A stretch of DNA of 64,000 nucleotides, taken from Candidula unifasciata (lineage: Eukaryota > Mollusca > Gastropoda > Stylommatophora > Geomitridae). The notes below the pieces were generated by a model, which saw only the letters and a list, made by a program, of their open reading frames with translations, was not told the origin of the DNA and made no database searches. The stretch is taken from the NCBI GenBank assembly GCA_905116865.2, contig CAJHNH020002026.1:1-64000 (forward strand), given 5' to 3'. Below are positions 51,501 to 61,240 of the stretch, piece by piece. How positions within the stretch are numbered: position 1 is the first letter of the stretch; each line of letters starts with the position of its first letter. The translations under genes and the position numbers were made by a program.

Positions 51501-54500
51501 TCTCAAATGTCACAGTGGACTGGAAAGAACAGTAGAGAAGGTAAAAGGAGCAGGGGCTCACCAGCATGAAGATGGGACATCACAGAAGAGTCACACTGAA
51601 CAGGAAAGTGTATGAGGTGGAAGAGCTGGCAAGAGACCAAGTTTCCTCAGGCAGGCTGTGAAGAGAGTGACCTTCTGTAAAAGACCTATTATATAATGAT
51701 GATTCTGTTTCTGGACAGCTCTATGTTGCTTACCACCATGGCTTATAGGCCACACATGCAGAACACAGACATTCAAACAAAACAAAGCATTCATTAAAAC
51801 ATACAACTGTAGGACAAAACATTAGTGCATTGGTGACATGTCACATCAGAAAATCAGTTTGTGCTAGTGACCATAACTGAACCTCTTCTGTGTGTGAAAG
51901 ACAAATTGTTACCTAGTTTTTTACTGGCGTCCATCAGAGATTCCTTCAGATGAATATATGGCAAGTAAAGAAAGTCACATGAGTTAAAAACATGCCAGTG
52001 TACATAATATATGAACTGAAGTCAATGGCAGGTCCATCTTACATTCCACCATTCCAACCACCCATCTGTCACCCAGCAGTTGTATTTTATCAATAAAGCA
52101 TGTTAAGTTCACATAACAAAATGCATATTATGAATATCAAGAAAAACACAAATGCATTGATCTTCCTTATTAGTTAGTTCATGCTGTCTTTGGATCATCT
52201 GTATCATCACTATCTGCTCTGCCATTATCATTTTCATCATCAACATCATCACTATCCTCATCATCACCACCACCACCAGTCATCCCCAGATGCTGTATTA
52301 TCCAATGGATGTGGATGTGGATTCAGACAAATGGTGTCTGTGGAAGGCTTACTGCTCTACATAATTATGACTTTAAAAAATAACTGCAAAGAATTCAGTA
52401 TGACAAAAATCTGGCATTGAGAAATGATGTAGTATCTGACCTTGAGTTGTTGATTGGTTCGCTTCAGAAACTGGATTTCCTCTGTATGCTTCTTTTCCTC
52501 GACCTGCCTTTGTTCTAATGCACGTTTCTCAATCTGCTCACATTTGGCCTTCAATTCATTCACTTGCCTTTCAAGATCTCGTTTATCAGTTTCAAGGTCA
52601 GAGATCTACAAGTGAAAGCAAGACTGTTATACTTGTCCAAATAAAACATGGAAACTTATCATCATTTTGTCTGCACGGCGAGTTACTTACCATCCCATTC
52701 GTGCCGTGTCCTGTCACATAACCTGTCCTATGTTGTGGGGGTTTTATGAGATGGCTTCGTTTGATATTTGCTTGCCATTTACAATGTTTGTGGGAGGTTA
52801 TGAATTTGTGAGTCTCTTTGAGGCGCTGCATGTGCGACAGTTAGTGAGTAGCAGAACTGGGATGTTTTTGCATTGCTATGTTCCTTGTCAGTGGCTTTCA
52901 CCACAGAAAGAAGAAGTGACCGCCAAGGAAAGTAGAAATACAAAATCATTCCAGTTTTGCTACTCAAGAACTGTAGCGCAAATAGGACTGTGCAATAATC
53001 TCACAAGTCAACGGTGACAACATGTGAAAGAGAGAACGGTTGAAATATTGAAAATAAGGAATAGATGACACCACGACAATATACAACAGGCTGTATGACC
53101 AGTCGCTGCATGAATGGGAGGGGAAGTAACTCTCATTTTTGCAAACAATGTTGTGATAAGAACCAAAACATGATTATAATGTACTTAAGGATACTTAAGT
53201 ATTATATTATTATTATTTTATTTTTTGTTTTTAATTGTCAAATTAGAGGTTATACCACAGTAGCAGACATCAGTTTTTTGCAGAATGTAACTGAAAAATT
53301 CAATGAAACAATTCTTAAAATAAAGTTTAACTGTCGAGGAATAAAACCTCTAACTAATTTTATCATGTTTTCAAAGACAGCAAGTTGCTTTTCTTGCTGA
53401 CTACCTGAGGTTAACTGTCTTAACCTTTCAATCCTGTTGTATTCTGTCGAAACCAACCCTTCCCTTTTTTTTAACAACCACAATCCCCCCCCCCCCCCCC
53501 CCAACCCCATGCCCCCCCCCCCCACACGCCATTATTTCATAAACAAGCTTATCATAGGAAGAGATGCCTAGATGCTGGTCGGATTTGAGCAACATTTTCC
53601 ATGGAAATTTCGACTTTCCAGAATGCAGATTATGAAATACTTCTTTTCCTTTCTTTCTAAAAGTGTAGTGTAAGCTTTATGCACCTAATGGTATATAAAC
53701 TAAACAGACAAAGGTGATGATGTAATCATAACAATCAGGATAATATATTCATGGCAATCATGACGATGACAAAGACAAGAACTGACCAGTATAAGCCCTA
53801 GACCTGTATAACACCATATGTGGTTTAGTACCTGGTTCCAGTTCAGGTAGATTAGATAATCATTGGTTATCTCAGAAACAGGTTCCTAACCTGGGGACTG
53901 GCCAACATAGATCAATGTTTCCTTAGAAGTCAAAATACATTTGCCTGGAGACAAAAAACTAACAGTCTGCACACAAATAAGCCAGATCTATCAAATGGAT
54001 GTGAATGCAACACTCAAGTTCTGGTACGAGACCAAAGTCCAGAAGTGGACTAACAACCAGGAATTTCTGCCAGAGTTGGAAGCCAGCAAACATTAGTAAG
54101 AAGATCAGCCAGTCTGTACCTGCAGTGCTGATTTACAACCAGGATAAGTCCAGTATGCCTCTCTGCAGCTGTAAAGTCCAGTACCGCTCCCACATGCCCT
54201 GTTAGTTGATGAGATTCGGCAGGGGAACAGAAGCTCAGAACAATAATCCCACACATGACTGCAGGGCAACGCCAGCCAGGCAGGGCTGTTACAGGTGCTC
54301 TAATTTCTTTGGAGACAGAACAGGGAATCTGAGATTTGCCAAGCTGGTTTGTCAGCCAGGATACGGCTCTTTAAGTCTCAGAGCTGATCAAACCTTCGGG
54401 TCGCAACCCAGAGGATGACACAAGTCAGACAGACAAAGCTCTCAGACAGACAAAGCTCTAAAACTGAGTAGCAGACAGACAAAGCTCTAAAACTGAGTCG

Positions 54501-57500
54501 CAGGCAGACAAAGCGCTAAAACTGTGTCACAGACAGACAAAGCTCTAAAACTGAGTCACAGATAGACAAAGCTCTAAAACTTAGTTCCTGTAGAAATGGT
54601 GATTAATCAGGAGACAAGTCTCTGGTAGATGTCACCTGTGTTCAGGGTTAGTCAGCTTGAACATCGCTACAGATTTACCAGTCAACCAACCACTCATTCA
54701 ACAAGCCGTACCCAGGAAAGTATCTATCAAATACCTTCTTCTCCATGTCTGACTTGCCCTGCTCAGCTTGCAAGGCCTTGCGCATGCCAAAAGCTACACT
54801 GCTTTCATAAAGAGTCTGGTAGGCTGCCACTGTCATCCTGATCTCATCCCGCACTCGCAGAAGGAGAAGTCCTCGCTCGGCACAGTTGATGGTGACCTGG
54901 CGTATCAACTCATCTGTGGAAATCGGCAGGAGCTGAATATTTGTTCACTGGTGACTGATTTGTTTTTATTTAAGTGAAAGCTTTTTAATGCGAAGCTTAC
55001 AGCATATCATCATCATTATGTGCCATGCTAACAAATGTAAGCAGTGGTAGTTTACTATCTCACATGATCACCCGTCTCAGATCATGTCTTGTTCTTGTTC
55101 CACTTATGTCAAGTGGTCAAACCATCCAGATGTTTTTCTCCTTGTCTTCCCTTCGCTTTATCTCCATCAGGTTTGCCAGTTGTCACAAAAAGTTAAAGCC
55201 TGGTTTTTGCTTTTTCCCTCCCAACATGCTCTAAAAAATTTTTTATTTTCAGTGCAATAAGATACATTGATGTAATGTAATGACATAATGATGGTGGTAT
55301 TGATGATGTAAACACAAGTAAATGAAACCTAAAGGTTCAGTTGGCTGAGTCATGTAGCTGGCTCAGTCATATAGCTGATTCAGTCATGCAGCTGCCTCAG
55401 TCATGTAGCTGATTCAGTCATGCAGCTGGCTCAGTCATGTAGCTGGCTTAGTCATGTAGCTGGCTTAGTCATATAGCTGATTCAGTCATGCAGCTGGCTC
55501 AGTCATGTAGCTGATTCAGTCATGCAGCTGGCTCAGTCATATAGGTGATTCAGTCATGCAGCTGGCTCAGTCATGTAGCTGATTCAGTCATGCAGCTGGC
55601 TCAGTCATGTAGCTGATTCAGTCATGCAGCTGGCTCAGTCATGTAGCTGGCTTAGTCATATAGCTGATTCAGTCATGCAGCTGGCTCAGTCATGTAGCTG
55701 ATTCAGTCATGCAGCTGGCTCAGTCATATAGCTGATTCAGTCATGCAGCTGGCTCAGTCATGTAGCTGGCTTAGTCATATAGCTGATTCAGTCATGCAGC
55801 TGGCTCAGTCATATAGCTGATTCAGTCATGCAGCTGGCTCAGTCATGTAGCTGGCTTAGTCATATAGCTGATTCAGTCATGTAGCTGGCTCAGTCATGTA
55901 GCTGGCTTAGTCATATAGCTGATTCAGTAATGCACCTGGCTCAGTCATATAGCTGATTCAGTCATGCAGATGGCTCAGTCATATAGCTGATTCAGTCATG
56001 CAGCTGGCTTAGTCATATAGCTGATTCAGTCATGCAGCTGGCTCAGTCATGTAGCTGGCTCAGTCATATAGCTGATTCAGTCATGCAGCTGGCTCAGTCA
56101 TGCACCTGGCTCAGTCATGTAGCTGGCTCAGTCATATAGCTGATTCAGTAATGCACCTGGCTCAGTCATGTAGCTGGCTTAGTCATATAGCTGATTCAGT
56201 CATGCACCTGGCTCAGTCATATAGCTGGCTTAATCATATAGCTGATTCAGTCATGCAGCTGGCTCAGTCATATAGCTGGCTTAGTCATATAGCTGATTCA
56301 GTCATGCAGCTGGCTCAGTCATATAGCTGGCTTAGTCATATAGCTGATTCAGTCATGCAGCTGGCTCAGTCATATAGCTGGCTTAGTCATATAGCTGATT
56401 CAGTCATGCAGCTGGCTCAGTCATGTAGCATGCTGAGTCGTGTTGTTGAGGAAACACACAGGTAGACACATTAACAGGTTGTGAACCACTTGGTAATAAA
56501 CTGATACATGACAAGCTAGACGTGATACAAGTCCTGTGGGAGTCAGTGAACAGTGTGGAGGCACAAATGGATCAATAAGGTCCAAAGAGAATGGTGCAGC
56601 TAGGAGTGATCACAGATATGGTCAACATTCAACACTCGGAGGGAAGGTTAGAAAGCCTTTCGATCAGACTGATACTCATACCATGGTAATTGGAATTCTG
56701 CACTGGCTGTTGAAAATGGGGACAAATGACTCATGGAAATGCCCTGTATGCTGTAATATCTGTTCTTGACACAGCCCAACTCAGCTTGTCTAGCAGGTTC
56801 AGTCATGTAGTTCATTCAGGCATGTTCCTGGTTCAGTCACGTAGTTCATAATTCACATTGTTAGTTCAGTCATGTAGTTGCCTAAATCATGCTGAACTAA
56901 TGATTCTCCTAGAGAGACAAAGAAATCAAAAAGTTCACATTCTGTTCAGTCACTTACCAAAACACTGTGAGTATAGTTCCCGACGAACTGGACAAATTCC
57001 TGTTTCTCTGGCCTGTCTTTGTTGCAGCCTTCTGTCTAGCTCCTCCTGAAGATTGACCACATCCAACCTGGTTGCTGGTGTACTGGACACTTGCTGCACC
57101 CACAGCTGACCACTTTCTGTCCACTCTCTAGTAGTAGTAGTAATTTAACAACAATATCCAATTCAACTAAAATTTGCACCATAAAATGTAAAGGGAAGTA
57201 AAAGTGGCCTGTATGTTAATTAGCAGATCACTCGTTGAGTGCTAACTGGTCTATATGAATCTGCTGCTAACATCATATTGTGAATACACTCAAGACAAGA
57301 AAGCAGGTCCCTATACATAGAAGTGTTTCTAGAATGTCCTTTTTTCTGTGGTGATGTTCACTATTTCAGTGCTGAATCCAACGCCAGCAGTCAGAAAACT
57401 TTCATAAAGAATTCTTTAGTGGTCACAAGCAGGAGAAACAGCTTCATTACGTCAGGTTTTGTCTCTTCTGACCCAGTCTCTCTCTGTTGAGTGGTTGCTA

Positions 57501-60500
57501 TCTGTTGAGAGGCTGCTATCTGTTGAGAGGCTGCTATCTGTTGAGAGGCTGCTATCTGTTGAAAGCATCACATAAAGTACATTCTCCATAGCTCCAGTAA
57601 TCTGGGCATCTAAACATAATATTGTAAAAAATGAGCTGAATGACAGTCCAAAAACAAGACCAAAACTTCCACATTGCAAGACAAACGATTTTACTACTGA
57701 GCACAAAAACAGGTCAAAAACAACTTCTCATAGAGCCTAGACTCACTGTGAGCCCAGAATTACTGTGTAGTCAAGGTTTACTGTGAGCCCAGAATTGCTG
57801 TGTAGTCAATGCTTACTGTGAGCCTAGAAAAAAGCCCATACTTACTGTGAGCCCAGAATTACTGTGTAGTCAATGCCTACTGTGAGCCCAGAATTACTCT
57901 GTAGTCAATGCCTACTGTGAGCCTAGAAAAAAGCCCATACTTACTGTGAGCCCAGAATTACTGTGTAGTCAATGCCTACTGTGAGCCCAGAATTACTGTG
58001 CAGTCAATGCTTACTATGAGCACAGAATCACTGTGTAGCCAAGGTTTACTGTGAGCCCAGACTTCTCATAGAGCCCAGACTTCTCATAAAGCCCAGACTT
58101 CTCATAGAGCCCAGACTTCTCATAGAGCCCAGACTTCTCATAGAGCCCAGACTTCTCATAGAGCCCAGACTTCTCATAGAGCCCAGACTTCTCATAGAGA
58201 TAGAGCCCAGACTTCTTGTGGAGCCTAGACTTACTATGAACATGTGAACACAGACTTATCATGGAGTCAAGACTTTCTGTGAGCCCAGACTCATCACAGT
58301 CAAGACTTTCTGTGAGCCCAGACTCATCACAGTCAAGACTTTCTGTGAGCCCAGACTCATCACAGTCAAGACTTTCTGTGAACCCAGACTCATCACAGTC
58401 AAGACTTTCTGTGAGCCCAGACTCATCACAGTCAAGACTTTCTGTGAACCCAGACTCATCACAGTCAAGACTTTCTGTGAACCCAGACTCATCACAGTCA
58501 AGACTTTCTGTGAACCCAGACTAATCACAGTCAAGACTCTCTGTGAGCCCAGACTCATCACAGTCAAGACTCTCTGTGAACCCAGACTCATCACAGTCAA
58601 GACTTTCTGTGAGCCCAGACTCATCACAGTCAAGACTTTCTGTGAACCCAGACTCATCACAGTCAAGACTTTCTGTGAACCCAGACTCATCACAGTCAAG
58701 ACTTTCTGTGAACCCAGACTCATCACAGTCAAGACTTTCTGTGAACCCAGACTCATCACAGTCAAGACTTTCTGTGAACCCAGACTCATCACAGTCAAGA
58801 CTTTCTGTGAGCCCAGACTCATCACAGTCAAGACTCTCTGTGAACCCAGACTCATCACAGTCAAGACTTTCTGTGAACCCAGACTCATCACAGTCAAGAC
58901 TTTCTGTGAACCCAGACTCATCACAGTCAAGACTCTCTGTGAGCCCAGACTAATCACAGTCAAGACTCTCTGTGAACCCAGACTAATCACAGTCAAGACT
59001 CTCTGTGAACCCAGACTCATCACAGTCAAGACTTTCTGTGAACCCAGACTAATCACAGTCAAGACTCTCTGTGAGCCCAGACTAATCACAGTCAAGACTC
59101 TCTGTGAGCCCAGACTAATCACAGTCAAGACTCTCTGTGAGCCCAGACTCATCACAGTCAAGACTTTCTGTGAGCCCAGACTCATCACAGTCAAGACTTT
59201 CTGTGAGCCCAGACTCATCACAGAGTCAAGACTTTCTGTGAACCAAGCATACAACAAAAATAGACTTACCATGAAAGCAAGACTTACTGTAGGAGAAGAC
59301 TGACTAAGATCCCAGATTTACTGTGGAGGGAAAGCTTACTGTGAGCCACTGTGAAAACAGACTTACTACGGAGTTAGACTTGACTATGTGAAAAGATGGA
59401 TTGTAAAGTCCCTTACTATTGAACTAAGGCATCCACTGAACCAAGACAACCATTGAACCAAAACAACCATTGAACCAAGACAACCATTGAACCAAGACAA
59501 CCACTGAACCAAAACAACCACTGAACCAAGACATCTATTGAACCAAGACATCTATTGAACTAAGACATCTATTGAACCAAGACAACCATTGAACCAAGAC
59601 ATCTATTGAACCAAGACATCCATTGAACCAAGGCAACCACTGAACCAAGACATCCATTGAACCAAGACAACCACTGAACCAAGACAACCACTGAACCAAG
59701 ACATCTATTGAACCAAGACATCCACTGAACCAAGACAATCCCTGAACCAAGACAACCACTGAACCAAGACATCCATTGAACCAAGACGTCCATTGAACCA
59801 AGACATCTATTGAACCAAGACCTCCATTGAACCAAGACATCCATTGAACCAAGACAACCACTGAACCAAGACATCCATTGAACCAAGACAACCACTGAAC
59901 CAAGACATCCATTGAACCAAGACAACCACTGAACCATAACATCCATTGAACCAAGACAACCACTGAACCAAGACATCCATTGAACCAAGACAACCACTGA
60001 ACCAAGACATCCATTGAACCAAGACATCTATTGAACCAAGACATCTATTGAACCAAGACAGCCATTGAACCAAGACATCTATTGAACCAAGACAACCATT
60101 GAACCAAGACATCTATTGAACCAAGACAACCACTGAACCAAGACATACTGTGAACCCAGATGCAGTGTCAGCAAGACTTACTAAGAGACAGTACTAACTA
60201 TGAACCTACCTTACCATTTAACTAAGGCTTACTAAAAGACAAGACTAACTATGAACCTACCTTACCATTGAACTAAGGTTTACTAAAAGACAAGACTAAC
60301 TATGAACCTAGCTTACCATTGAACCAAGACCTACTTTGAACTAAGCTTACTGTGAACCCAGACTTACCGTGGAGGTAAGATGGAGTTGAGAATTTCATCT
60401 GTCTGTTGTGCAGCCTTTGCATCCATGGGGGATCCCTTGGCCTTGCCTGGGGGCTGAGGCACAGGTCCAGCAATGGCTGGAGGAGTAGGACTTGCCTTGA

Positions 60501-60865
60501 GGGCCTTTGCCTGCAAACATTTCAGCATTCTATTATTTATTTATCATTATCATGTATCATGGTGTGTAGTCTAGGTGATGATATTCCCCCATTTGTGTTT
60601 TTGCTAAGTTTGTTCATTGACTGCCTTCCATGCCCATCTGTCTAACCTCTGTCTGTCCAGTTCTATATATTTCTCTATTATGTTAGAGAAAGTCTTTTCT
60701 ACAACATGGTCAAAAATGATTATAGTCTTTCCTAATGTTTAGGATCAGGATTGTTTTTGTGTGTCTTTAAAGTGTTTAGATTAATAATGTTGGCTCTCCA
60801 CGCTATCCTTCAACGTGCGTCGTGTCCTCAACACACACACGCGCGCACAATCACACACATATGTG

Positions 60866-60930
<65 letters not shown>

Positions 60931-61240
60931 ACCCTCTCTTTCTGGCTCACTCACTAAAGACAAATAAAGTATGGAATATCTTATTTGATCAGTATACATT
61001 ATTATGAGTTTTATTTCACAAGTGTAACATAAAATCGCCCTCTAAACTAATATAGTGTCTTTCACGCGTTGTCTCATTATGAGAAGTTTGCAGAAGATTG
61101 AAGACACTGTGTTTGTAATGTTTCCCTTCAGCAAAGTTACACTAGAGTTGTCTACTCACCCTAGGCGTCTTTTTGTCGGTATTTCTGCTGACCAACACAG
61201 GGTTGTCATATTTGACGAGAGAAGCGTTCGGTGGTATCAT
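45479..61240 (-). CDS. DNALI1: Axonemal dynein light intermediate chain DNALI1 (p28), complete
   Basis: Exons in transcript order: 61240-61160, 60510-60368, 57127-56958, 54913-54735, 52605-52441, 45514-45479. Together they are 774 nt, 257 residues plus stop, close to the 258 or so residues usual for the family. All phases match. The protein starts MIPPNASLVKYDNPVLVSRN, has the hallmark segments ILNSILPPREW, QLWVQQVSSTPATR, RRELYSQCFDELIRQ and EEIQFLKRTNQQLK, and ends QLEGIIAPKK. DNALI1 is the p28 light chain of single-headed inner-arm dyneins and binds centrin/actin-containing subcomplexes in motile cilia and sperm flagella. The C-terminal half is coiled coil. A candidate RFX X-box lies upstream. 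The introns, especially 2 and 5, are filled with repeats. Identification is essentially certain. Confidence 0.97.
45515..47040. other. DNALI1 intron 5, 3' part
   Basis: About 1.5 kb. 46196-46285 resembles the middle of the SINE family (TTTGAAGTCAGAGTGCATCT, GTCTGAGAGGTGAGCAACCA). 46620-46800 is GC-richer, with CGGCGTAATGCTGACCACAT and GCGCCGAAAGGCGCGAAAAG, and looks like part of an unassigned repeat element. The rest is unrecognised. Confidence 0.4.
47041..47330 (+). mobile_element. SINE, most complete copy in the window
   Basis: Begins CCCCGTGTGGGTTCCGGGGC, then CATGTCGTAAGAGTCGACTA, GCATCTGCCGGAGAGG, CAACAGTCTGTATTCAAG, CACTCAGGTTCTGGAGCTGG and CTTTCCGCCAGAGTGTACAG, ending GTGAACGTGAAGAAGAAGAA. 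Relatives are at 4509, 13795, 22728, 46196 and 53910. The TCGTAAGAG-CGACTAAC word and the trinucleotide tail are typical of molluscan SINEs as far as I know. Inserted in DNALI1 intron 5. Confidence 0.82.
47331..48334. other. DNALI1 intron 5, no clear feature
   Basis: About 1 kb. TTC-rich stretches at 48119-48145 and a GAA-rich stretch at 48275-48287 may be retroelement tails. Nothing else seen. Confidence 0.4.
48335..48750. repeat. Minisatellite, 21-bp unit, 20 copies
   Basis: Unit AACCACACAGTGAGATCCAC plus T, with CACGG and GATTC variants. Both strands stay open (WLVDLTV, VVSGSHC, TNHTVRS repeats), an artefact of the length. Confidence 0.98.
48936..49030. mobile_element. 67-bp tRNA-like insertion with 14-bp target-site duplication
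   Basis: TTACTTTAGGGGCT occurs perfectly at 48936-48949 and 49017-49030. Between them are 67 bp containing TGGCATAGTGG (48962-48972), a perfect RNA polymerase III A-box. The place of a B-box (GGTGTGGATAAGG) is degenerate. This looks like a retroposed tRNA-like or SINE-head molecule. Confidence 0.6.
49287..49452. mobile_element. Small MITE, pogo/Tigger-like ends
   Basis: 166 bp with imperfect inverted ends: left TACTTAAGTCGAACTCGGAT then AAGTCGAA; the complement of the right end is TACAGTCGAGTCTGGATAAG then TAGAAGTC. Such ends are typical of pogo-superfamily MITEs. No coding sequence. Confidence 0.65.
49719..50468 (+). mobile_element. Decayed mariner-like transposon
   Basis: The ends TACGAGGGGAAGTCAATAAG and (complement) TACGAAGGAAAGTCAATAAG are the inverted repeats, bounded by TA. 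Inside, a broken frame gives mariner transposase traces: after a stop, 'VEEMIKDDRQVMVDSVAASI' and 'HGSANNIMH', the N-terminal helix-turn-helix region. The catalytic DDD core is absent. About 750 bp, against about 1.3 kb for intact mariners. Confidence 0.82.
50469..51244. other. DNALI1 intron 5, no clear feature
   Basis: About 780 bp; no repeat or element recognised. Confidence 0.4.
51245..51705 (+). mobile_element. LINE 3'-end fragment, unexpanded, reaching the 3' terminus
   Basis: Same family as 7820, 9935 and 32570: GCACCAGCAAGCAAATCAAA, CTCTGTAGCAACATACAGAT, GGTTTTGAGCTGAAATGCTT, AAACTGAAATACTTTGATCA, GAAGAGCTGGCAAGAGACCA and CTTCTGTAAAAGACCTATTA, ending TAATGATGAT. Several frameshifts. 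It shows both array seed segments as single copies and the natural 3' end. Confidence 0.8.
51706..52440. other. DNALI1 intron 5 next to exon 5
   Basis: About 730 bp; a CAT-rich low-complexity stretch at 52190-52285. Nothing else seen. Confidence 0.5.
52441..52605 (-). CDS. DNALI1: DNALI1 exon 5 (coiled coil)
   Basis: 165 nt, 55 codons, phase 0 at both ends, acceptor TTGTAG and donor GTCAGA. It encodes ISDLETDKRDLERQVNELKA, then a coiled coil ending EEIQFLKRTNQQLK. Confidence 0.97.
52682..53130. mobile_element. Long-hairpin MITE, about 449 bp
   Basis: The element is one large imperfect palindrome. Ends GTTACTTACCATCCCATTCG and complement GTTACTTCCCCTCCCATTCA. The inner arms also pair (GAGTAGCAGAACTGGGATG with the complement GAGTAGCAAAACTGGAATG). 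No coding sequence. In DNALI1 intron 4. Confidence 0.75.
53131..53900. other. DNALI1 intron 4, poly-C tracts, otherwise unrecognised
   Basis: Runs of C at about 53487-53502 and 53513-53523 separated by AACCCCATG. The rest is AT-rich and unrecognised. Confidence 0.5.
53910..54110 (+). mobile_element. SINE fragment
   Basis: TTAGAAGTCAAAATACATTT, CTAACAGTCTGCACACAAAT, AAGCCAGATCTATCAAATGG, CACTCAAGTTCTGGTACGAG, AGTCCAGAAGTGGACTAACA and TTTCTGCCAGAGTTGGAAGC follow the order of the SINE at 47041. The 5' head and tail are missing. Confidence 0.75.
54430..54590. repeat. Short tandem repeat, about 30-bp unit, about 5 copies
   Basis: Unit ACAGACAAAGCTCTAAAACT plus GAGTCACAG. Confidence 0.9.
54735..54913 (-). 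CDS. DNALI1: DNALI1 exon 4
   Basis: 179 nt, phase 1 in, phase 0 out. It encodes DELIRQVTINCAERGLLLLR, VRDEIRMTVAAYQTLYESSV and AFGMRKALQAEQGKSDMEKK, near-invariant in animal p28 chains. The donor is GTATTT, weaker than the others. Confidence 0.97.
55005..55235 (-). mobile_element. Possible LINE 3'-end fragment (reverse)
   Basis: ATCATCATCATTATGTGCCA at the low end resembles the tail of the LINE at 42450-42967 (ATCATCATGTGCCCTGCCAA). Downstream word order is weakly similar. Low confidence. Confidence 0.4.
55340..56438. repeat. Minisatellite, 18-bp unit arranged in 36-54 bp higher-order blocks
   Basis: Basic unit TCAGTCATGCAGCTGGCT; variants TCATGTAGCTGGCT, TCATATAGCTGATT and TTAGTCATATAGC alternate, so blocks of two or three units repeat. 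About 60 basic units. Confidence 0.96.
56439..56957. other. DNALI1 intron 3, no clear feature
   Basis: About 520 bp; a few leftover TTCAGTCATGTAG words near 56800-56880 are relics of the array. Nothing else seen. Confidence 0.5.
56958..57127 (-). CDS. DNALI1: DNALI1 exon 3
   Basis: 170 nt, phase 2 in, phase 1 out, donor GTAAGT. It encodes EWTESGQLWVQQVSSTPATR, then LDVVNLQEELDRRLQQRQ and ARETGICPVRRELYSQCF, the most conserved stretch of the family. The acceptor could also be the next AG, two bases downstream; the one given keeps the frame with exon 2. Confidence 0.96.
57128..57724. repeat. DNALI1 intron 2 start, with an 18-bp repeat x4
   Basis: Mostly unrecognised. CTGCTATCTGTTGAGAGG repeats at 18-bp spacing in 57485-57565. 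Confidence 0.8.
57725..58260. repeat. Complex repeats built on 'GAGCCCAGAxTTACTGT' words
   Basis: 57725-58060 has mixed units such as TTACTGTGAGCCCAGAATTA and CTGTGTAGTCAATGCCTACT. 58060-58215 has an 18-bp unit AGACTTCTCATAGAGCCC, about 8 copies. The words resemble the sequence at the exon 2 donor (complement of 60345-60367). Confidence 0.9.
58262..59240. repeat. Minisatellite, 33-bp unit, about 30 copies
   Basis: Unit CAGTCAAGACTTTCTGTGAA plus CCCAGACTCATCA; GAGCCC/GAACCC, TTTC/TCTC and TCATC/TAATC variants. Open frames on both strands (SVNPDSSQSRL; VMSLGSQKVLT) are artefacts of the 3n length. Confidence 0.98.
59241..60367. repeat. Minisatellite, 17-bp unit, about 43 copies, plus 53-bp units near the exon 2 donor
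   Basis: 59400-60135: unit TTGAACCAAGACATCTA with ACAACCAC and ACATCCAT variants. 60160-60350: about three copies of a 53-bp unit with GACTAACTATGAACCTACCT and TACCATTGAACTAAG. The block ends at the donor of DNALI1 exon 2 (60367). Confidence 0.96.
60368..60510 (-). CDS. DNALI1: DNALI1 exon 2
   Basis: 143 nt, phase 0 in, phase 2 out, acceptor TTTGCAG and donor GTAAGT. It encodes a Pro/Ala/Lys linker (AKALKASPTPPAIAGPVPQP) and then QQTDEILNSILPPR, conserved in p28 proteins. The donor side passes straight into a block of repeats containing the same donor-like words. Confidence 0.96.
60511..61159. repeat. DNALI1 intron 1 with (TC)n microsatellite
   Basis: (TC)n runs from about 60870 to 60928 (about 29 units), next to short CACACA and GCGCGC stretches. 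Rest of the intron is unremarkable. Confidence 0.93.
61160..61240 (-). CDS. DNALI1: DNALI1 exon 1 (start codon)
   Basis: 81 coding nt. ATG is the complement of 61240-61238, and the frame encodes MIPPNASLVKYDNPVLVSRN followed by TDKKTPR. The MIPP start and the VLVSRN motif are family hallmarks and fix the start. The donor is GTGAGT in phase 0. Confidence 0.95.

Noticed and set aside
58259..59272. 337-codon VMSLGSQKVLT frame and opposite SVNPDSSQSRL frames
   Set aside because: 33-bp array inside DNALI1 intron 2; no independent gene evidence.
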